From contig NZ_JAJTWT010000008.1 in assembly GCF_021353235.1 (NCBI RefSeq), positions 1 through 64,000 of the forward strand: a stretch of DNA of 64,000 nt. The letters run 5' to 3'. Shown here piece by piece: positions 28,392-38,223 of this stretch; the stretch's first letter is position 1, and the number at the start of each line of letters is the position of its first letter. Below the pieces are notes generated by a model. The model did not search any database, had not been told where the DNA came from, and worked only from the letters and a program-made list of their open reading frames with translations. This DNA is from Pelomonas caseinilytica. GTDB taxonomy: Bacteria > Pseudomonadota > Gammaproteobacteria > Burkholderiales > Burkholderiaceae_C. Made by a program: the position numbers and the translations under genes.

Positions 28392-29471
28392 TCAAAGCCG
28401 GGCGGCGACCTCTTCGGCCAAGGCCAGCGAGGCCGTCAAGCCCGGCGACTCGATGCCGAAGAGCTGGACCAGGCCGGGCATGCTGGCGTCGATGGCGAAG
28501 TCGGCCGCGGGCTCGCCCGGGCCGCTGAGCTTGGGCCGGATGCCGCTGTAGGCCGGCTGCAGGGCGCCCGGCGGCAGGCCGGGCCAATAGCGGCGCACCT
28601 CGGCCTCGAAGGCCGGAGCCAGGGCCGGGTCGACGGCATAGTCCAGCTGCGCGGGGGCCTGGCCGTCCAGCCATTGCACATCGGGCCCGAAGCGGGCTTG
28701 GCCGCCGAGGTCCAGGGTCAGGTGCACGCCCAGGCCGCCTTCCACCGGCAGCGGATAGATCAGCCGCGAGAACGGCGCCCGGCCGGGCAGCGAGAAGTAG
28801 TGGCCGCGGGCGAAGCGCAGCTGCGGCGCCGGTGCGCCCAGGGACCGGGCCACCTGCGCCGCGAACAGCCCTGCGGCATTGACCACGTGGCGGGCGCGCA
28901 GCTCGAAGCCCTCGGTGCTCAGCCGCCAGCCCGTGGCATCGCGGGCGCCGCCGGTCACCGGGCTGGCGAGGGCCAGGCTGGCACCCGCGGCTTCGGCGTC
29001 GCCCAGCAGGGCGGTCATGAGGCCGTGGCTGTCGACGATGCCGCTGGCCGGCGACCACAGCGCGCCAGCCGCCTGCAGGGCCGGCTCCAGGGCCAGCGTT
29101 TCGGCCCGGTCCAGCAGGCGCAGCCCCTCCACGCCGTTGCCGGCGGCATTGGCGGCCAGGGCTTCCAGGCGCGGCAGGTCCTCGGGCCGCGTGGCCACCA
29201 CGAGCTTGCCGCAACGGCGGTGGGCGATGCCGCGCGACTCGCAGTAGGCGTAGAGCAGGTGCCGCCCGCGCACGCACAGCTGCGTCTTCAGGCGGTCGGT
29301 GCGGTCGTACAGCCCGGCGTGGATGACCTCGCTGTTGCGCGACGAGATGCCGGTGCCGAAGGCGCCGGCCGCCTCGATCACGACGACCTCGCGGCCTCGC
29401 TGTGCGAGCTCGCGGGCCACGGCCAGGCCCACGACGCCGGCGCCGATGACGGCGACTTCGATTTCATCCAT
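28392..29471 (-). CDS. FAD-dependent oxidoreductase, L-2-hydroxyglutarate dehydrogenase-like
   Basis: DAO-superfamily flavoenzyme of 359 residues. The N-terminal dinucleotide fold is [21 protein letters not shown], followed by the family segment [14 protein letters not shown], which is typical of the L2HGDH/LhgO branch. Later come VVNAAGLFA and a C-terminal [18 protein letters not shown]. It probably oxidises L-2-hydroxyglutarate or a related 2-hydroxy acid and passes electrons to the quinone pool. The exact substrate is inferred. Confidence 0.82.
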   Translation of the reverse strand: MDEIEVAVIGAGVVGLAVARELAQRGREVVVIEAAGAFGTGISSRNSEVIHAGLYDRTDRLKTQLCVRGRHLLYAYCESRGIAHRRCGKLVVATRPEDLPRLEALAANAAGNGVEGLRLLDRAETLALEPALQAAGALWSPASGIVDSHGLMTALLGDAEAAGASLALASPVTGGARDATGWRLSTEGFELRARHVVNAAGLFAAQVARSLGAPAPQLRFARGHYFSLPGRAPFSRLIYPLPVEGGLGVHLTLDLGGQARFGPDVQWLDGQAPAQLDYAVDPALAPAFEAEVRRYWPGLPPGALQPAYSGIRPKLSGPGEPAADFAIDASMPGLVQLFGIESPGLTASLALAEEVAARL

Positions 29472-29646
29472 GGCGGATCGGGATGACGCAAAGGCGCGAG
29501 CTTAGGGCCGCTCCGTAGAATCGCCGCCGCGCCGGGTGCTTCGCCGCGGCGCCGTCCCTGCCGAGGGGTGCTGCGACGGAAGCCCGAAGCGCTTCCGCCA
29601 CGCTCGGTGGCGACGTTTGGACAAGGGCGCCCTCACGAGGGCCTCC

Positions 29647-30855
29647 ATGCATCCATCGTCTTCCCCGCCTTCCGCTTCCGTCCGAACCATCCTGCCGCTG
29701 GCTTTCGTCACCGGCGTCAGCATGGCCGCCATGGACCTCTACCTCCCTGCGGTCCCGGCCCTGCAGGCGGACCTGGCCGTCAGCGTGCCGCTCGCCCAGG
29801 CGACCGTGGCCGTCTACCTGGCGGGCCTGGCCGGCGCCCAGCTGCTGTGGGGCGAACTGCTCAACCGCATGGGGCCGCGCCGCTGCATGGAGGTCGGCCT
29901 GGCCCTGCTGGCCCTGACCAGCCTGGGCTGCGCGCTCGCGCCGGGCATCGAGCTGCTGCTGGCGATGCGCCTGCTGCAGGGCGTGGCGGCGGCTGCCGCC
30001 ACGGTGGTGGCTCCGACGGTGGTGCGCGCCACGCTGGGCGATGCCGACGTGGTGCGCGGCATCGCCGCGATCTCCATGGTCGAGGCCATCGTGCCGGCCG
30101 CGGGGCCGGTGCTTGGCGCGCTGATGCTGCCGCTGATCGGCTGGCGCGGCACCTTCTGGCTGCTCGCCTCGCTGGCCTTGCTGGTGCTGCCCTGGGTGGT
30201 GCGCATCGCGCCGCGGCGCCTGCCCGGCCTGGATTCTTCCCACGATGCCGGTTGGCTGGGCCTGCTGCGCAACCGCAGCTACCTGCGCCTGGCGGCCTCG
30301 CATGCGCTGTGCATCGGCGCGCTGCTGACCTTCCTGGCCAGCGCGCCGCAGTTGCTGCTGCACAGCCTGGGCCAGGGCCCGGCGGCCTTCGCGGTGCTGC
30401 AGGTGCTGGGCGTGGGCTCGTTCATGCTCGGGGCGACCCAGTCGGGCCGGCTGGCGGCCCGCTTCGGGCATGCCCGCGTCGTCCAGTGGGGCAGCGGGGC
30501 ACAGTTGCTGGCCTGTGGGCTGGCCCTGGGCGTCACGCTCGCCTGGGGGCGTCCGCCCTATGCCGTCGTGCTGGCTTATTGGATGAGCTTCTGCGGCGCC
30601 CTCGCCGTCCGCGGCCCGGCGACCTTCGGCGACGCCCTGGCCGTGCCACCGGCGCAGATGGGCCGCGGCACGGCACTGCTGGTGCTGGCCCTGCTCGCGG
30701 CAGGCTCGATCGGCACCCAGGCCGTCGCGCCTTTCATGGGCCGGACCGACGGCGCGGCACCCCTCTTCGCCAGCGTGCTGCTGATGCTGGCGGCCAGTGC
30801 CGCGCTGGTCTGGCGTTATCCGCGCATCAGGCGTCCAGGGGCTCCGTCCGCCTGA
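29647..30855 (+). CDS. MFS transporter, Bcr/CflA drug-efflux type
   Basis: 402 residues with about 12 predicted membrane helices. The N-terminal AMDLYLPAVPALQADL and the GELLNRMGPRRCMEVG loop between helices 2 and 3 mark the Bcr/CflA (DHA1) subfamily that exports drugs or small metabolites by proton antiport. The ATG at 29647 is chosen; the frame is open from 29536 but those residues are not hydrophobic. The 3-prime end overlaps the convergent aminopeptidase gene by 29 bp. Confidence 0.88.
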   Translation: MHPSSSPPSASVRTILPLAFVTGVSMAAMDLYLPAVPALQADLAVSVPLAQATVAVYLAGLAGAQLLWGELLNRMGPRRCMEVGLALLALTSLGCALAPGIELLLAMRLLQGVAAAAATVVAPTVVRATLGDADVVRGIAAISMVEAIVPAAGPVLGALMLPLIGWRGTFWLLASLALLVLPWVVRIAPRRLPGLDSSHDAGWLGLLRNRSYLRLAASHALCIGALLTFLASAPQLLLHSLGQGPAAFAVLQVLGVGSFMLGATQSGRLAARFGHARVVQWGSGAQLLACGLALGVTLAWGRPPYAVVLAYWMSFCGALAVRGPATFGDALAVPPAQMGRGTALLVLALLAAGSIGTQAVAPFMGRTDGAAPLFASVLLMLAASAALVWRYPRIRRPGAPSA

Positions 30856-32644
30856 GCAGCCAGTCGCGCGCCGCGCCGTCCACCAGCGGCAGCAGCCGCT
30901 CGCGCACGGTGGCGTGGTAGCTGTCCAGCCAGGCGATCTCGTCGGCGCCCAGCAGGCTGGCGTCGATGCAGCGGGTGTCGATGGGGCAGAGCGTCAGCGT
31001 CTCGAACTCCAGCATCTCGCCGAAGGCGTTGTGCTCCGGCGTCTCGACGGCCACGTTCATCACCAGGTTCTCGATGCGCACGCCCCACAGGCCCGGCCGG
31101 TACAGGCCCGGCTCGATGGAGGTCACCATGCCGGGTTCCATCGCCATGGCCGGCTCGGCCACGGCCTTGGAGATGCTCTGCGGGCCTTCGTGCACGTTCA
31201 GGAAATAGCCCACGCCGTGGCCGGTGCCGTGGCCGTAGTCCAGCCCGTGGGCCCAGAGCGGCGCGCGGGCGATGCTGTCGAGCATGGGGCTGGGCGTGCC
31301 GCGCGGGAAGCGGGTGCGCGACAGCGCCAGCGTGCCCTTGAGCACCAGGGTGTAGTCGCGCCTTTGCCGGTCGCTGACCTCGCCGATGGGCCAGACGCGG
31401 GTGATGTCGGTCGTGCCGCCGAGGTACTGGCCGCCGGAGTCGATGAGCAGCAGCCCGTCGCCTTCGATCCAGGCGAAGGACTCGGGCGTGGCGCGGTAGT
31501 GGGGCAGGGCGCCGTTGGCCATCCAGCCGGCGATGGTGGCGAACGACAGGCCGACGAAGCCCGGGCGCTTGCGGCGCTGCGCGGACAGGCGGGTGTCGAT
31601 GTCCAGCTCGCTCCAGCGCTCGCCGCGGGCCAGCGAGGCCTCGAACTCGGCGTAGAACTCGCACATGGCGGCGCCGTCCTGGGCCATGGCCTCGCGGATG
31701 AAACGGGCCTCCTCGGGCGTCTTGCGGCTCTTGAGCAGGGTGCTGGGGTTGATCTGCTCGACGACCTCCACGCCGGCCGGCACGGCCTCGCGCAGGCCCA
31801 GGGTGACGCGGCGCGGGTCCACCAGCAGCTTGGCGCCGGCCGGCAGCGCGCCGAGGGCGGCGCGGGCCTCGCCGTAAGGCGCGAGCTGGATGCCGTCGGC
31901 CGCGAGACGGGCGGCCACGTCGGCCGGCACCTTGCCCTCGGCGACGAAGAGGCGGCCACCCTGGGCGTCGAGCAGCAGGTGGGCGATGAAGACGGGGTTG
32001 CACTCCACGTCGGAGCCGCGCAGGTTGAGCAGCCAGGCGACGTCGTCGACGGTGGACACGAGATGGTGGCTGGCGCCGATGCTCGCCATGGCTGCGCGCA
32101 CGCGGGCCAGCTTGTCGGCGCGGGCGACGACGGCATGCGGCGCGGCGTGCTCGTAGACGGGCGCCTTGGGCAGGCCGGGCCGGCCGGGCCAGGCCTGCTC
32201 GACGAGGTCGAGGTCGGTGCGCAGCTGGATGCCGGCGCGGGACAGGGCCGCGCCCAGGGCCTTGGCCAGGGCCAGGCCCAGTACCTGGCCGTCCACCGCC
32301 AGCACTTCGCCCGGCTTGAGGGTCCGGGCGATCCAGTCCATGTACTGCGTCGAGGCGCCCGAGGTCATCTTCTCGAGCTGGACGCCGCTGCCGGCGAGCT
32401 GGGCTTCGGCCTGGGCCCAGTAGCGGCTGTCAGCGAAGAGGGCGGCGTGGTCGCGCGTGACGACGAGGCTGCCCACCGAGCCGGTGAAGCCCGACAGCCA
32501 TTCGCGGCCCTGCCAGCGCTCGGGCAGGTACTCGGAGAGGTGGGGGTCGCTGGACGGCACCAGGACGGCGTGCACGTCGTTGGCGGCCAGGGCGTCGCGC
32601 AGGTGGTCGATGCGCAGTCGGGTTTCGGAGGTGCGGCTGTCCAT
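30827..32644 (-). CDS. Xaa-Pro aminopeptidase (M24B, APP1-like)
   Basis: Cytoplasmic aminopeptidase P of 605 residues, the long three-domain form. It has two creatinase-like N-terminal domains, then the pita-bread catalytic domain with metal ligands in LLIDSGGQYLGGTTDITR (two Asp), GTGHGVGYF (His), SIEPGLYRPG (Glu) and VRIENLV (Glu). It cleaves N-terminal residues before proline and assists peptide turnover. Convergent 29-bp overlap with the MFS gene. Confidence 0.92.
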   Translation of the reverse strand: MDSRTSETRLRIDHLRDALAANDVHAVLVPSSDPHLSEYLPERWQGREWLSGFTGSVGSLVVTRDHAALFADSRYWAQAEAQLAGSGVQLEKMTSGASTQYMDWIARTLKPGEVLAVDGQVLGLALAKALGAALSRAGIQLRTDLDLVEQAWPGRPGLPKAPVYEHAAPHAVVARADKLARVRAAMASIGASHHLVSTVDDVAWLLNLRGSDVECNPVFIAHLLLDAQGGRLFVAEGKVPADVAARLAADGIQLAPYGEARAALGALPAGAKLLVDPRRVTLGLREAVPAGVEVVEQINPSTLLKSRKTPEEARFIREAMAQDGAAMCEFYAEFEASLARGERWSELDIDTRLSAQRRKRPGFVGLSFATIAGWMANGALPHYRATPESFAWIEGDGLLLIDSGGQYLGGTTDITRVWPIGEVSDRQRRDYTLVLKGTLALSRTRFPRGTPSPMLDSIARAPLWAHGLDYGHGTGHGVGYFLNVHEGPQSISKAVAEPAMAMEPGMVTSIEPGLYRPGLWGVRIENLVMNVAVETPEHNAFGEMLEFETLTLCPIDTRCIDASLLGADEIAWLDSYHATVRERLLPLVDGAARDWLLRRTEPLDA

Positions 32645-32737
32645 GGCAGGGCTTGTTAGCGTGGAAGCCGCGAGTTTAGTTTTGCGGCTTCCCCCTGCCG
32701 GAAGGAAGGTTCCCGGCCGCCCGGCGGCGCCGGAGCG

Positions 32738-33946
32738 TCAGGCCAGGGCGGGGGCCGGCGTCAGCATGCGCTCCAGCAGCTCGCGCACGCTGCGGATCTG
32801 GCTGCCGAAGGGCAGGGCGCCGGCGCCGCGGAAGAACAGGCCCTTCTTCACGTCGCCACGCAGGGCGGCGGCGAGCTGGTTGTCGATGCAGAACTGGCCC
32901 CAGTCCTTGAAGCCGTCGCGCAGGCCGCACTGGGCCAGGCAGTCGAAGGCCTTGGTGCAGCGCTGCTTGACCTGGGCGACCGACTGCAGGCGGGATTCCA
33001 GCTTGAGATAGGTCTTGAGCCAGGGCGTGGCCACGGCGCGGGCGGGCAGCCCGGCCACGCTGGTGAACTCGACCATGTCCTCGTCGCCGGCCTCAGCCAG
33101 CACGCGTTTGAACTCGGGGTGGGCGTCCCCCTCGCTTGTCACCGCGAAGGGCGTGCCCAGCTGCACGCCGGCCGCGCCCAGGTCCTGCAGGCGGCGGATG
33201 TCCTCGAAGCTGCGGATGCCGCCGGCGGCGATCAGCGGGATGTCGCGCTCCAGGCCGGCCTGCTTGAAGAACTCGCGGCAGGCGGGCAGCACCTGGTCGA
33301 AGTCAAAGCGCCGGTCGTTCACGTCGGCGATGCGGGCTGCGCCGAGGTGGCCGCCGGCCAGGCCGGGGTGCTCGATGACGATGGCGTCGGGCAGGCGCTT
33401 CTTGCGCTCCCACTTCTTGACGATGAGCTGCACGCCGCGGGCGTCGCTCAGGATGGGGATGAGCAGGGCCTTGGGGTGGTCCTGGGCGAGGTCGGGGAGG
33501 TCCAGCGGCAGGCCGGCGCCGACGACCACGGCATCGACGCCGGCCGCCAGCGCGCGCTTCACGGACGCCGCGTACTCGCTGACCGCGCGCATGACGTTCA
33601 GCGCCACCAGGCCGCGCCCCTGCGAGCGCTCGCGGGCGCCGGCGATCTCGCGGTCCAGGGCGACGAGGTTGGCCTCGTTGATGCGGCGCTTGGCGTCCTC
33701 GCCGGCATTGCAGCCTTCGGTGGCGGCCATCAGGTCGGGGTGGTGGCGGCGCAGGTCGACCGAGCTGAGCGTGCCGATACCGCCCTCGGCAGCCACGGCG
33801 CCGGCCAGGCGCTGGGCGCTGACGCCGATGCCCATGCCGCCCTGCACGATGGGCAGCAGCTCACGGCCCCCCAGGCGCAGCGGGGCCAGGCCGGTCCGCG
33901 CCAGCAGGGCGCCGAGTTCTTGGGAGACGTGGGGGAAGGGGTTCAT
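32738..33946 (-). CDS. nitronate monooxygenase family protein
   Basis: FMN-dependent TIM-barrel enzyme of the 2-nitropropane dioxygenase family, 402 residues. QGGMGIGVSA near the N-terminus, HPGLAGGHLG mid-protein, and the phosphate-binding AAGGIRSFEDI and GAAGVQLGTPF are conserved. A C-terminal extension with Cys-containing RCTKAFDCLAQCGLRDG is found in the longer subgroup. It either detoxifies nitronates or acts as an enoyl-reductase-like enzyme; sequence alone does not decide. It follows kynA by 93 bp on the same strand and could be the last gene of that transcript. Confidence 0.85.
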   Translation of the reverse strand: MNPFPHVSQELGALLARTGLAPLRLGGRELLPIVQGGMGIGVSAQRLAGAVAAEGGIGTLSSVDLRRHHPDLMAATEGCNAGEDAKRRINEANLVALDREIAGARERSQGRGLVALNVMRAVSEYAASVKRALAAGVDAVVVGAGLPLDLPDLAQDHPKALLIPILSDARGVQLIVKKWERKKRLPDAIVIEHPGLAGGHLGAARIADVNDRRFDFDQVLPACREFFKQAGLERDIPLIAAGGIRSFEDIRRLQDLGAAGVQLGTPFAVTSEGDAHPEFKRVLAEAGDEDMVEFTSVAGLPARAVATPWLKTYLKLESRLQSVAQVKQRCTKAFDCLAQCGLRDGFKDWGQFCIDNQLAAALRGDVKKGLFFRGAGALPFGSQIRSVRELLERMLTPAPALA

Positions 33947-34039
33947 GGCGGCACGCGTGGCGGGCGGCCACGGGTCGGATCAAAAGGGCCCGAGACTAGC
34001 CGCCCCCGCCGCCTGGGGTTTTGACCCAGATCATGCGCG

Positions 34040-34867
34040 CTACAGATCCGTTCGCAGGGCCCACAGCTCGGGGAAGAGCACCACGTCCAGCATCTTGCGC
34101 AGGTAGCTGACGCCGCCGGTGCCGCCGGTGCCGCGCTTGAAGCCGATGACCCGCTCGACCGTCGTGACGTGGCGGAAGCGCCAGAGCCGGAAGGCGTCCT
34201 CCAGGTCCACCAGCTCCTCGCCCATCTGGTAGAGGTCCCAGTGGTCCTGCGGCGCCCGGTAGACGGTCAGCCAGGCGGCCTTGACGCCTTCGTCGGCGGC
34301 ATGGGGCTGGGTCCAGTCGCGCTCGAGGTGGGTGGCCGGCACGTCGATGCCGCGGCGGGCCATGAGCTTGAGCACCTCGTCGTAGAGCGATGGCGCCTCG
34401 AAGGCTGCCTTCACCTGTGCATGCAGGTCGGCGCGGTGCTCGTGGGGCTTGAGCATGGCCGGGTTCTTGTTGCCGAGCATGAACTCGATGCGCCGGTACT
34501 GGGCGCTCTGGAAGCCGCTGCTCCGGGCGAGGTAGGGCCGGATGGCGCTGTACTCGGGCGGCGTCATGGTGGCCAGCACGTCCCAGGCGTGGACGAGCTG
34601 CTCCATGATGCGCGACACCCGGGCCAGCATCTTGAAGGCCTCGGGCAGCCTGTCGGCCGAGACGTGGGCGACGGCGGCGTGCAGCTCGTGCAGCATCAGC
34701 TTCATCCACAGCTCCGAGGTCTGGTGCTGCACGATGAAGAGCATCTCGTTGTGGTCGGGCGAGAGCGGTTTCTGCGCGTTCAGGATGGCGTCGAGCTGGA
34801 GGTAGTCGCCATAGCTCATGTCCTTGGAGAAGTCGAGCTGGGCGCCGTGGTGTTCGATGGTTGACAT
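34040..34867 (-). CDS. kynA: tryptophan 2,3-dioxygenase
   Basis: Heme enzyme, 275 residues, that opens the indole ring of L-tryptophan to give N-formylkynurenine, first step of the kynurenine route. Conserved [16 protein letters not shown], the heme-ligand His in [20 protein letters not shown] (the GTGGT loop binds substrate) and the normal length support it. It is the distal gene of kynB-kynU-kynA. Confidence 0.96.
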   Translation of the reverse strand: MSTIEHHGAQLDFSKDMSYGDYLQLDAILNAQKPLSPDHNEMLFIVQHQTSELWMKLMLHELHAAVAHVSADRLPEAFKMLARVSRIMEQLVHAWDVLATMTPPEYSAIRPYLARSSGFQSAQYRRIEFMLGNKNPAMLKPHEHRADLHAQVKAAFEAPSLYDEVLKLMARRGIDVPATHLERDWTQPHAADEGVKAAWLTVYRAPQDHWDLYQMGEELVDLEDAFRLWRFRHVTTVERVIGFKRGTGGTGGVSYLRKMLDVVLFPELWALRTDL

Positions 34868-34930
34868 GGGAATGCGTAGTGCCTTACTGAGTGACTGCCG
34901 TGGAACCGGCTTTGACGGGCCACTGGCAGT

Positions 34931-34958
34931 GCCCCCTTGAGGGGGCTCGCGAAGCGAG
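34931..34958. repeat. GC-rich hairpin pair between kynU and kynA
   Basis: GCCCCC-TTGA-GGGGGC (34931-34946) followed immediately by CTCGC-GAA-GCGAG (34946-34958). The CCCCCTTGAGGGGGCTCGCGAAGCGAG arrangement is the type of intergenic hairpin often seen in Burkholderiales; a similar element is at 41011-41030. It may affect mRNA stability or processing in the kyn operon. Confidence 0.5.
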
Positions 34959-34969
34959 TAGGGGGTGGT

Positions 34970-36223
34970 TCAAGTCACCTTGGAGCGGCTGGTGAATTGC
35001 GGGGCTTTCCAGCTGCCCGATTCGACGATGCCGGCCAGCACGTCCACGGCGCGGGCGACGTCGGCGAAGCCGTTGTACAGCGGCGCGAAGCCGAAACGCA
35101 GCAGCTCCGGCCGGCCGGCCCGGAAGTCGCCGATGACGCCCTGCGCGATCAGCGCCTGCATCACGGCATAACCGTCCACGCCCTTGGCGAGGGAGAACGA
35201 CACCTGCGAGCCGCGCATCGCGGCGTCGCGCGGCGTGGCGATGGTGGCGCCGGGCACGCGCGCCTCCACGCTGTCGATGAAGGCTTCCGTCAGGGCCAGC
35301 GACTTGTTGCGCAGGGCCTTGATGCCGCCGAGTTTCTGGGCGGCGTCGAAGACGTCCAGCGCCGTGTCCAGCCCCGTCATCGCGAGCACGGCGGGCGTGC
35401 CGCACTGGTATTGCTGGATGCCGGGGGCAGGCTGGTATTCGCTGTCGAAATCAAAGGGGTTGGCATGGCCCAGCCAGCCGGTGAGCGGCTGCCAGACCTG
35501 GCCTTCGTGGCGCGGGTGCATCCAGACGAAGGCGGGGGCGCCCGGGCCGCCGTTGAGGTATTTGTAGCCGCAGCCGATGGCGAAGTCCGCCGCGCTGCCG
35601 AGCAGGTCGATGGGCACCGCGCCGGCACTGTGCGCCAGGTCCCAGACGGCCAGTGCGCCGGCCTGGTGGGCCCAGCGCGTCAGCAGCGACATGTCGTGCA
35701 TGCGGCCGGTGCGGTAGTTCACGTGGGTGAGCATCAGCACGGCGCAGCGCTCGTCGAGCAGGGGCGGGATGTCCTCGGGCGACTCGGCCAGGATGAGCTC
35801 GCCGCCGTGGGCGCGCACGACGCTCTGGGCAATGTAGTTGTCGGTGGGGAAGTTGCTGCGCTCGCTCACCACCACCCGGCGCTTGCCCTGCTGAAGCTGC
35901 AGCGCGGCGTGCAGCACCTTGTAGAGGTTGATGGAGGTGGAGTCCGCCACCAGCACCTCGCCCGGCCGCGCGCCCAGCCACGGCGCCAGGCGGTCGCCGA
36001 GGCGGCGCGGCAGGTCGATCCAGCCGGCGGTGTTCCAGCTCTTGATGAGGCCTTCGCCCCATTCCTGCTCCACCGCGCGACGGATGCGTTCGGGCGTGGC
36101 GCGGGGCAGGGCGCCGAGAGAGTTGCCGTCGAGATAGGTGATGCCTTCGGGAAGCTGGAAGAGGTCGCGCAGGGAGTGCAGGGGGTCGGCGGCGTCGAGC
36201 CGCTGGGCGTCGTCGAGGTTCAT
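34970..36223 (-). CDS. kynU: kynureninase
   Basis: PLP enzyme of 417 residues that cleaves L-kynurenine to anthranilate and L-alanine. The N-terminal ITYLDGNSLGALP, the DSTSINLYK segment, and the PLP lysine in GCGYKYLNGGPGAPAF are conserved. The ATG at 36223 overlaps the kynB stop (ATGA, 36220-36223), showing translational coupling; a longer open frame to 36499 lies inside kynB and is not used. Confidence 0.96.
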   Translation of the reverse strand: MNLDDAQRLDAADPLHSLRDLFQLPEGITYLDGNSLGALPRATPERIRRAVEQEWGEGLIKSWNTAGWIDLPRRLGDRLAPWLGARPGEVLVADSTSINLYKVLHAALQLQQGKRRVVVSERSNFPTDNYIAQSVVRAHGGELILAESPEDIPPLLDERCAVLMLTHVNYRTGRMHDMSLLTRWAHQAGALAVWDLAHSAGAVPIDLLGSAADFAIGCGYKYLNGGPGAPAFVWMHPRHEGQVWQPLTGWLGHANPFDFDSEYQPAPGIQQYQCGTPAVLAMTGLDTALDVFDAAQKLGGIKALRNKSLALTEAFIDSVEARVPGATIATPRDAAMRGSQVSFSLAKGVDGYAVMQALIAQGVIGDFRAGRPELLRFGFAPLYNGFADVARAVDVLAGIVESGSWKAPQFTSRSKVT

Positions 36224-36888
36224 GGGGTCAGCTCGCGGAGGATGGCGCGCACGGGCGAGGCGCAGGCGCCCTGCAGCTTGAGCGGCAGGGCGATGAGTTC
36301 GTAGTCGCCCTCGGGCACGTCGTCGAGCACGAGGTTCTCCAGCACGCGCAGGTCGTGGCGGCGCAGCTGCTGGTGGCTGTCCAGCGCCTTGGAGTCGGCG
36401 GGGTCGACGCTCGGGGTGTCGATGCCGATCAGGCGCACGCCGCGCGCCGCCAGCCACTCGATGGCCTCGGGTGCATAGGCGGTGAAGGCAGGGTTCCACA
36501 CCGTGTCGGCCTTCTCGCAGCAGCGCACGAGCACGCGCGGCGGCAGGGCGGCTTCGGCATGGCGCAGGTGCTCGACCGTGACGAGGGGCGCGGCACCCAG
36601 GGCGTGGATGACGCGGCAGGGTCCGAGATAGGCGTCCAGCGGTACCTCGGCGATGGCGGGCGCGTCGTTGGCGTAATGCAGCGGTGCATCGGCATGGGCG
36701 CCGACGTGGGGCGACAGGGTGATGGCGCTGAGGTTGACCGGGCAGCCCGGCGCCAGGCGCGCCGTCCAGGCCAGGCGATAGGGTTCATCGCCGGGGAAGA
36801 TGGGGGCGTCGGGCGCGACCAGGGGGGAGATGTCCCACAGGCGCGGCGAGGCCTGGGGCCGGGGATGGGAAGGGGCGGTGGAAGGCAT
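36220..36888 (-). CDS. kynB: kynurenine formamidase (arylformamidase)
   Basis: Metal-dependent cyclase-type formamidase of 222 residues that hydrolyses N-formylkynurenine. Metal-binding motif SPHVGAHADAPLHY (H-x-G-x-H-x-D-x-P-x-H) is complete; RLIGIDTPSVDP is the conserved second motif. First gene of kynB-kynU-kynA. A TTGACA-like -35 (plus-strand TGTCAA at 36946-36951) lies upstream, but no clear -10. Confidence 0.94.
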   Translation of the reverse strand: MPSTAPSHPRPQASPRLWDISPLVAPDAPIFPGDEPYRLAWTARLAPGCPVNLSAITLSPHVGAHADAPLHYANDAPAIAEVPLDAYLGPCRVIHALGAAPLVTVEHLRHAEAALPPRVLVRCCEKADTVWNPAFTAYAPEAIEWLAARGVRLIGIDTPSVDPADSKALDSHQQLRRHDLRVLENLVLDDVPEGDYELIALPLKLQGACASPVRAILRELTP

Positions 36889-36980
36889 GGCGGCGGCACC
36901 ATAAACGCGGTGGCGGCCTCGTGGTGTCGGTTAATTCCAACTGCCTGTCAACCGCGGGCCCCGGCTCCCCGGCGCTGCCT

Positions 36981-38102
36981 TCAGCGCCGGAACTTGCCGG
37001 AGTGGTCGATGATGGACAGGTCGACGTATTCCAGGCCGGTGTGGTCGGTCGGGCTGTAGCCCAGCTCGATGCCGCCGACGTCGTAGTGGCTCATGCCCTC
37101 CAGTGCCTTGCGCAGGCTTTCCCGCGTCGGCTTGGGGCCAGCTCGCTTCAATCCTTCCACAAGCACCTTGGCCGAGACGAAACCTTCCACCACCGTGGGC
37201 GTCAGCTCGACACCGGCCTTCTGGGCCGCCTCCGAAGCCTCCTTGATGATGGGCTTGGCGATGGAGCGCTCGTAGGGGAAGACCTGGCTGACGATGACCC
37301 CATAGGCGATGTCGCCGAGGTCCTTGATGAAGCCGGCCGAGGCGTTGTTCGACAGGGTCACCAGCTGTGCCGTCGAACCCGCGGCCCGCACGGCCTTCAT
37401 GCCCTGCACGACGGCCGTGCCCGAGCCGATGAAGACGATGGCCTGCGGTTGCCGGGCGAGCAGCCTGGGGATGATGGGCGCGAAGTCGGGCTTGGCGCGG
37501 TCGTACTTCTCGTGGGCGACGGCCGTCTTGTTCACCTTGGCCAGGCCCGAGAGCGCACCGGCGGCGGCGTCCTCGCCGAAGCTGTCGTCCACCTGCACGA
37601 GGGCGATGCGCTCGATGCCGATGAGGCTCAGGTGCTCGATGGACCGCTCCGCCTCGCGCTGGTAGGTGGCGCGCACGTTGAAGAGCCAGGGGTGGACGGG
37701 CTTGTGCAGCACCATGGCCCCGGTGGACGGACCGACCAGCGGCACCTTGTGTTCGGTGAGCAGCGGCATGACGGCCTGGGTGTGCGGCGTCCCGCGGTTC
37801 AGGAAGAGGGCGATGACGCCCTGGTCGATCAGCGTCTTGGCGTTGGCGACGGCCAGCTTGGGGTCGAACTTGTCGTCCAGTGACACGAGGGTGATCTTCT
37901 GGCCATTGACGCCGCCGGCGGCGTTGACGATGTCGAAGTAGAGCCTGGCGCCCTTAGTCGCCTCACCGACGCTGGAAGCGACGGCGCCGCTGATGCCGGC
38001 CGTCTGGCCGACGGTCAGCTGGGCATGGGCGGCGCCTGCCAGGCCGGCCGCCACCAGGGGGGCGAGCAGCAGGCGAGCCGCGAGCTGGCGAATCGAGGTC
38101 AT
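36981..38102 (-). CDS. branched-chain amino acid ABC-type periplasmic binding protein
   Basis: LivK-like (Peripla_BP_6) binding protein of 373 residues. It has a Sec signal peptide ending AGAAHA, then LTVGQTAGISGAVA and the two-lobed fold with LVGPSTGAMVLH, IALVQVDDSFGEDAAAG and VFIGSGTAVVQGMKA. Family ligands are amino acids or aromatic acids. No livHMGF transport genes are adjacent, so it is an orphan that must work with a distant permease or as a sensor. AGGAGA precedes the ATG at 38102; the longer open frame to 38861 crosses the LysR gene. Confidence 0.88.
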   Translation of the reverse strand: MTSIRQLAARLLLAPLVAAGLAGAAHAQLTVGQTAGISGAVASSVGEATKGARLYFDIVNAAGGVNGQKITLVSLDDKFDPKLAVANAKTLIDQGVIALFLNRGTPHTQAVMPLLTEHKVPLVGPSTGAMVLHKPVHPWLFNVRATYQREAERSIEHLSLIGIERIALVQVDDSFGEDAAAGALSGLAKVNKTAVAHEKYDRAKPDFAPIIPRLLARQPQAIVFIGSGTAVVQGMKAVRAAGSTAQLVTLSNNASAGFIKDLGDIAYGVIVSQVFPYERSIAKPIIKEASEAAQKAGVELTPTVVEGFVSAKVLVEGLKRAGPKPTRESLRKALEGMSHYDVGGIELGYSPTDHTGLEYVDLSIIDHSGKFRR

Positions 38103-38223
38103 GGTGTCGTCTCCTGGCTGCCCCGTGCTGCGGCGGGCTCTGTGGAAAGCGGGTGGCCTGCTCGCGGGACTGCCATTCAAACACGGCGGCAGGTCGGATC
38201 GGGCCGGATCGCCCCTGAAAGCG

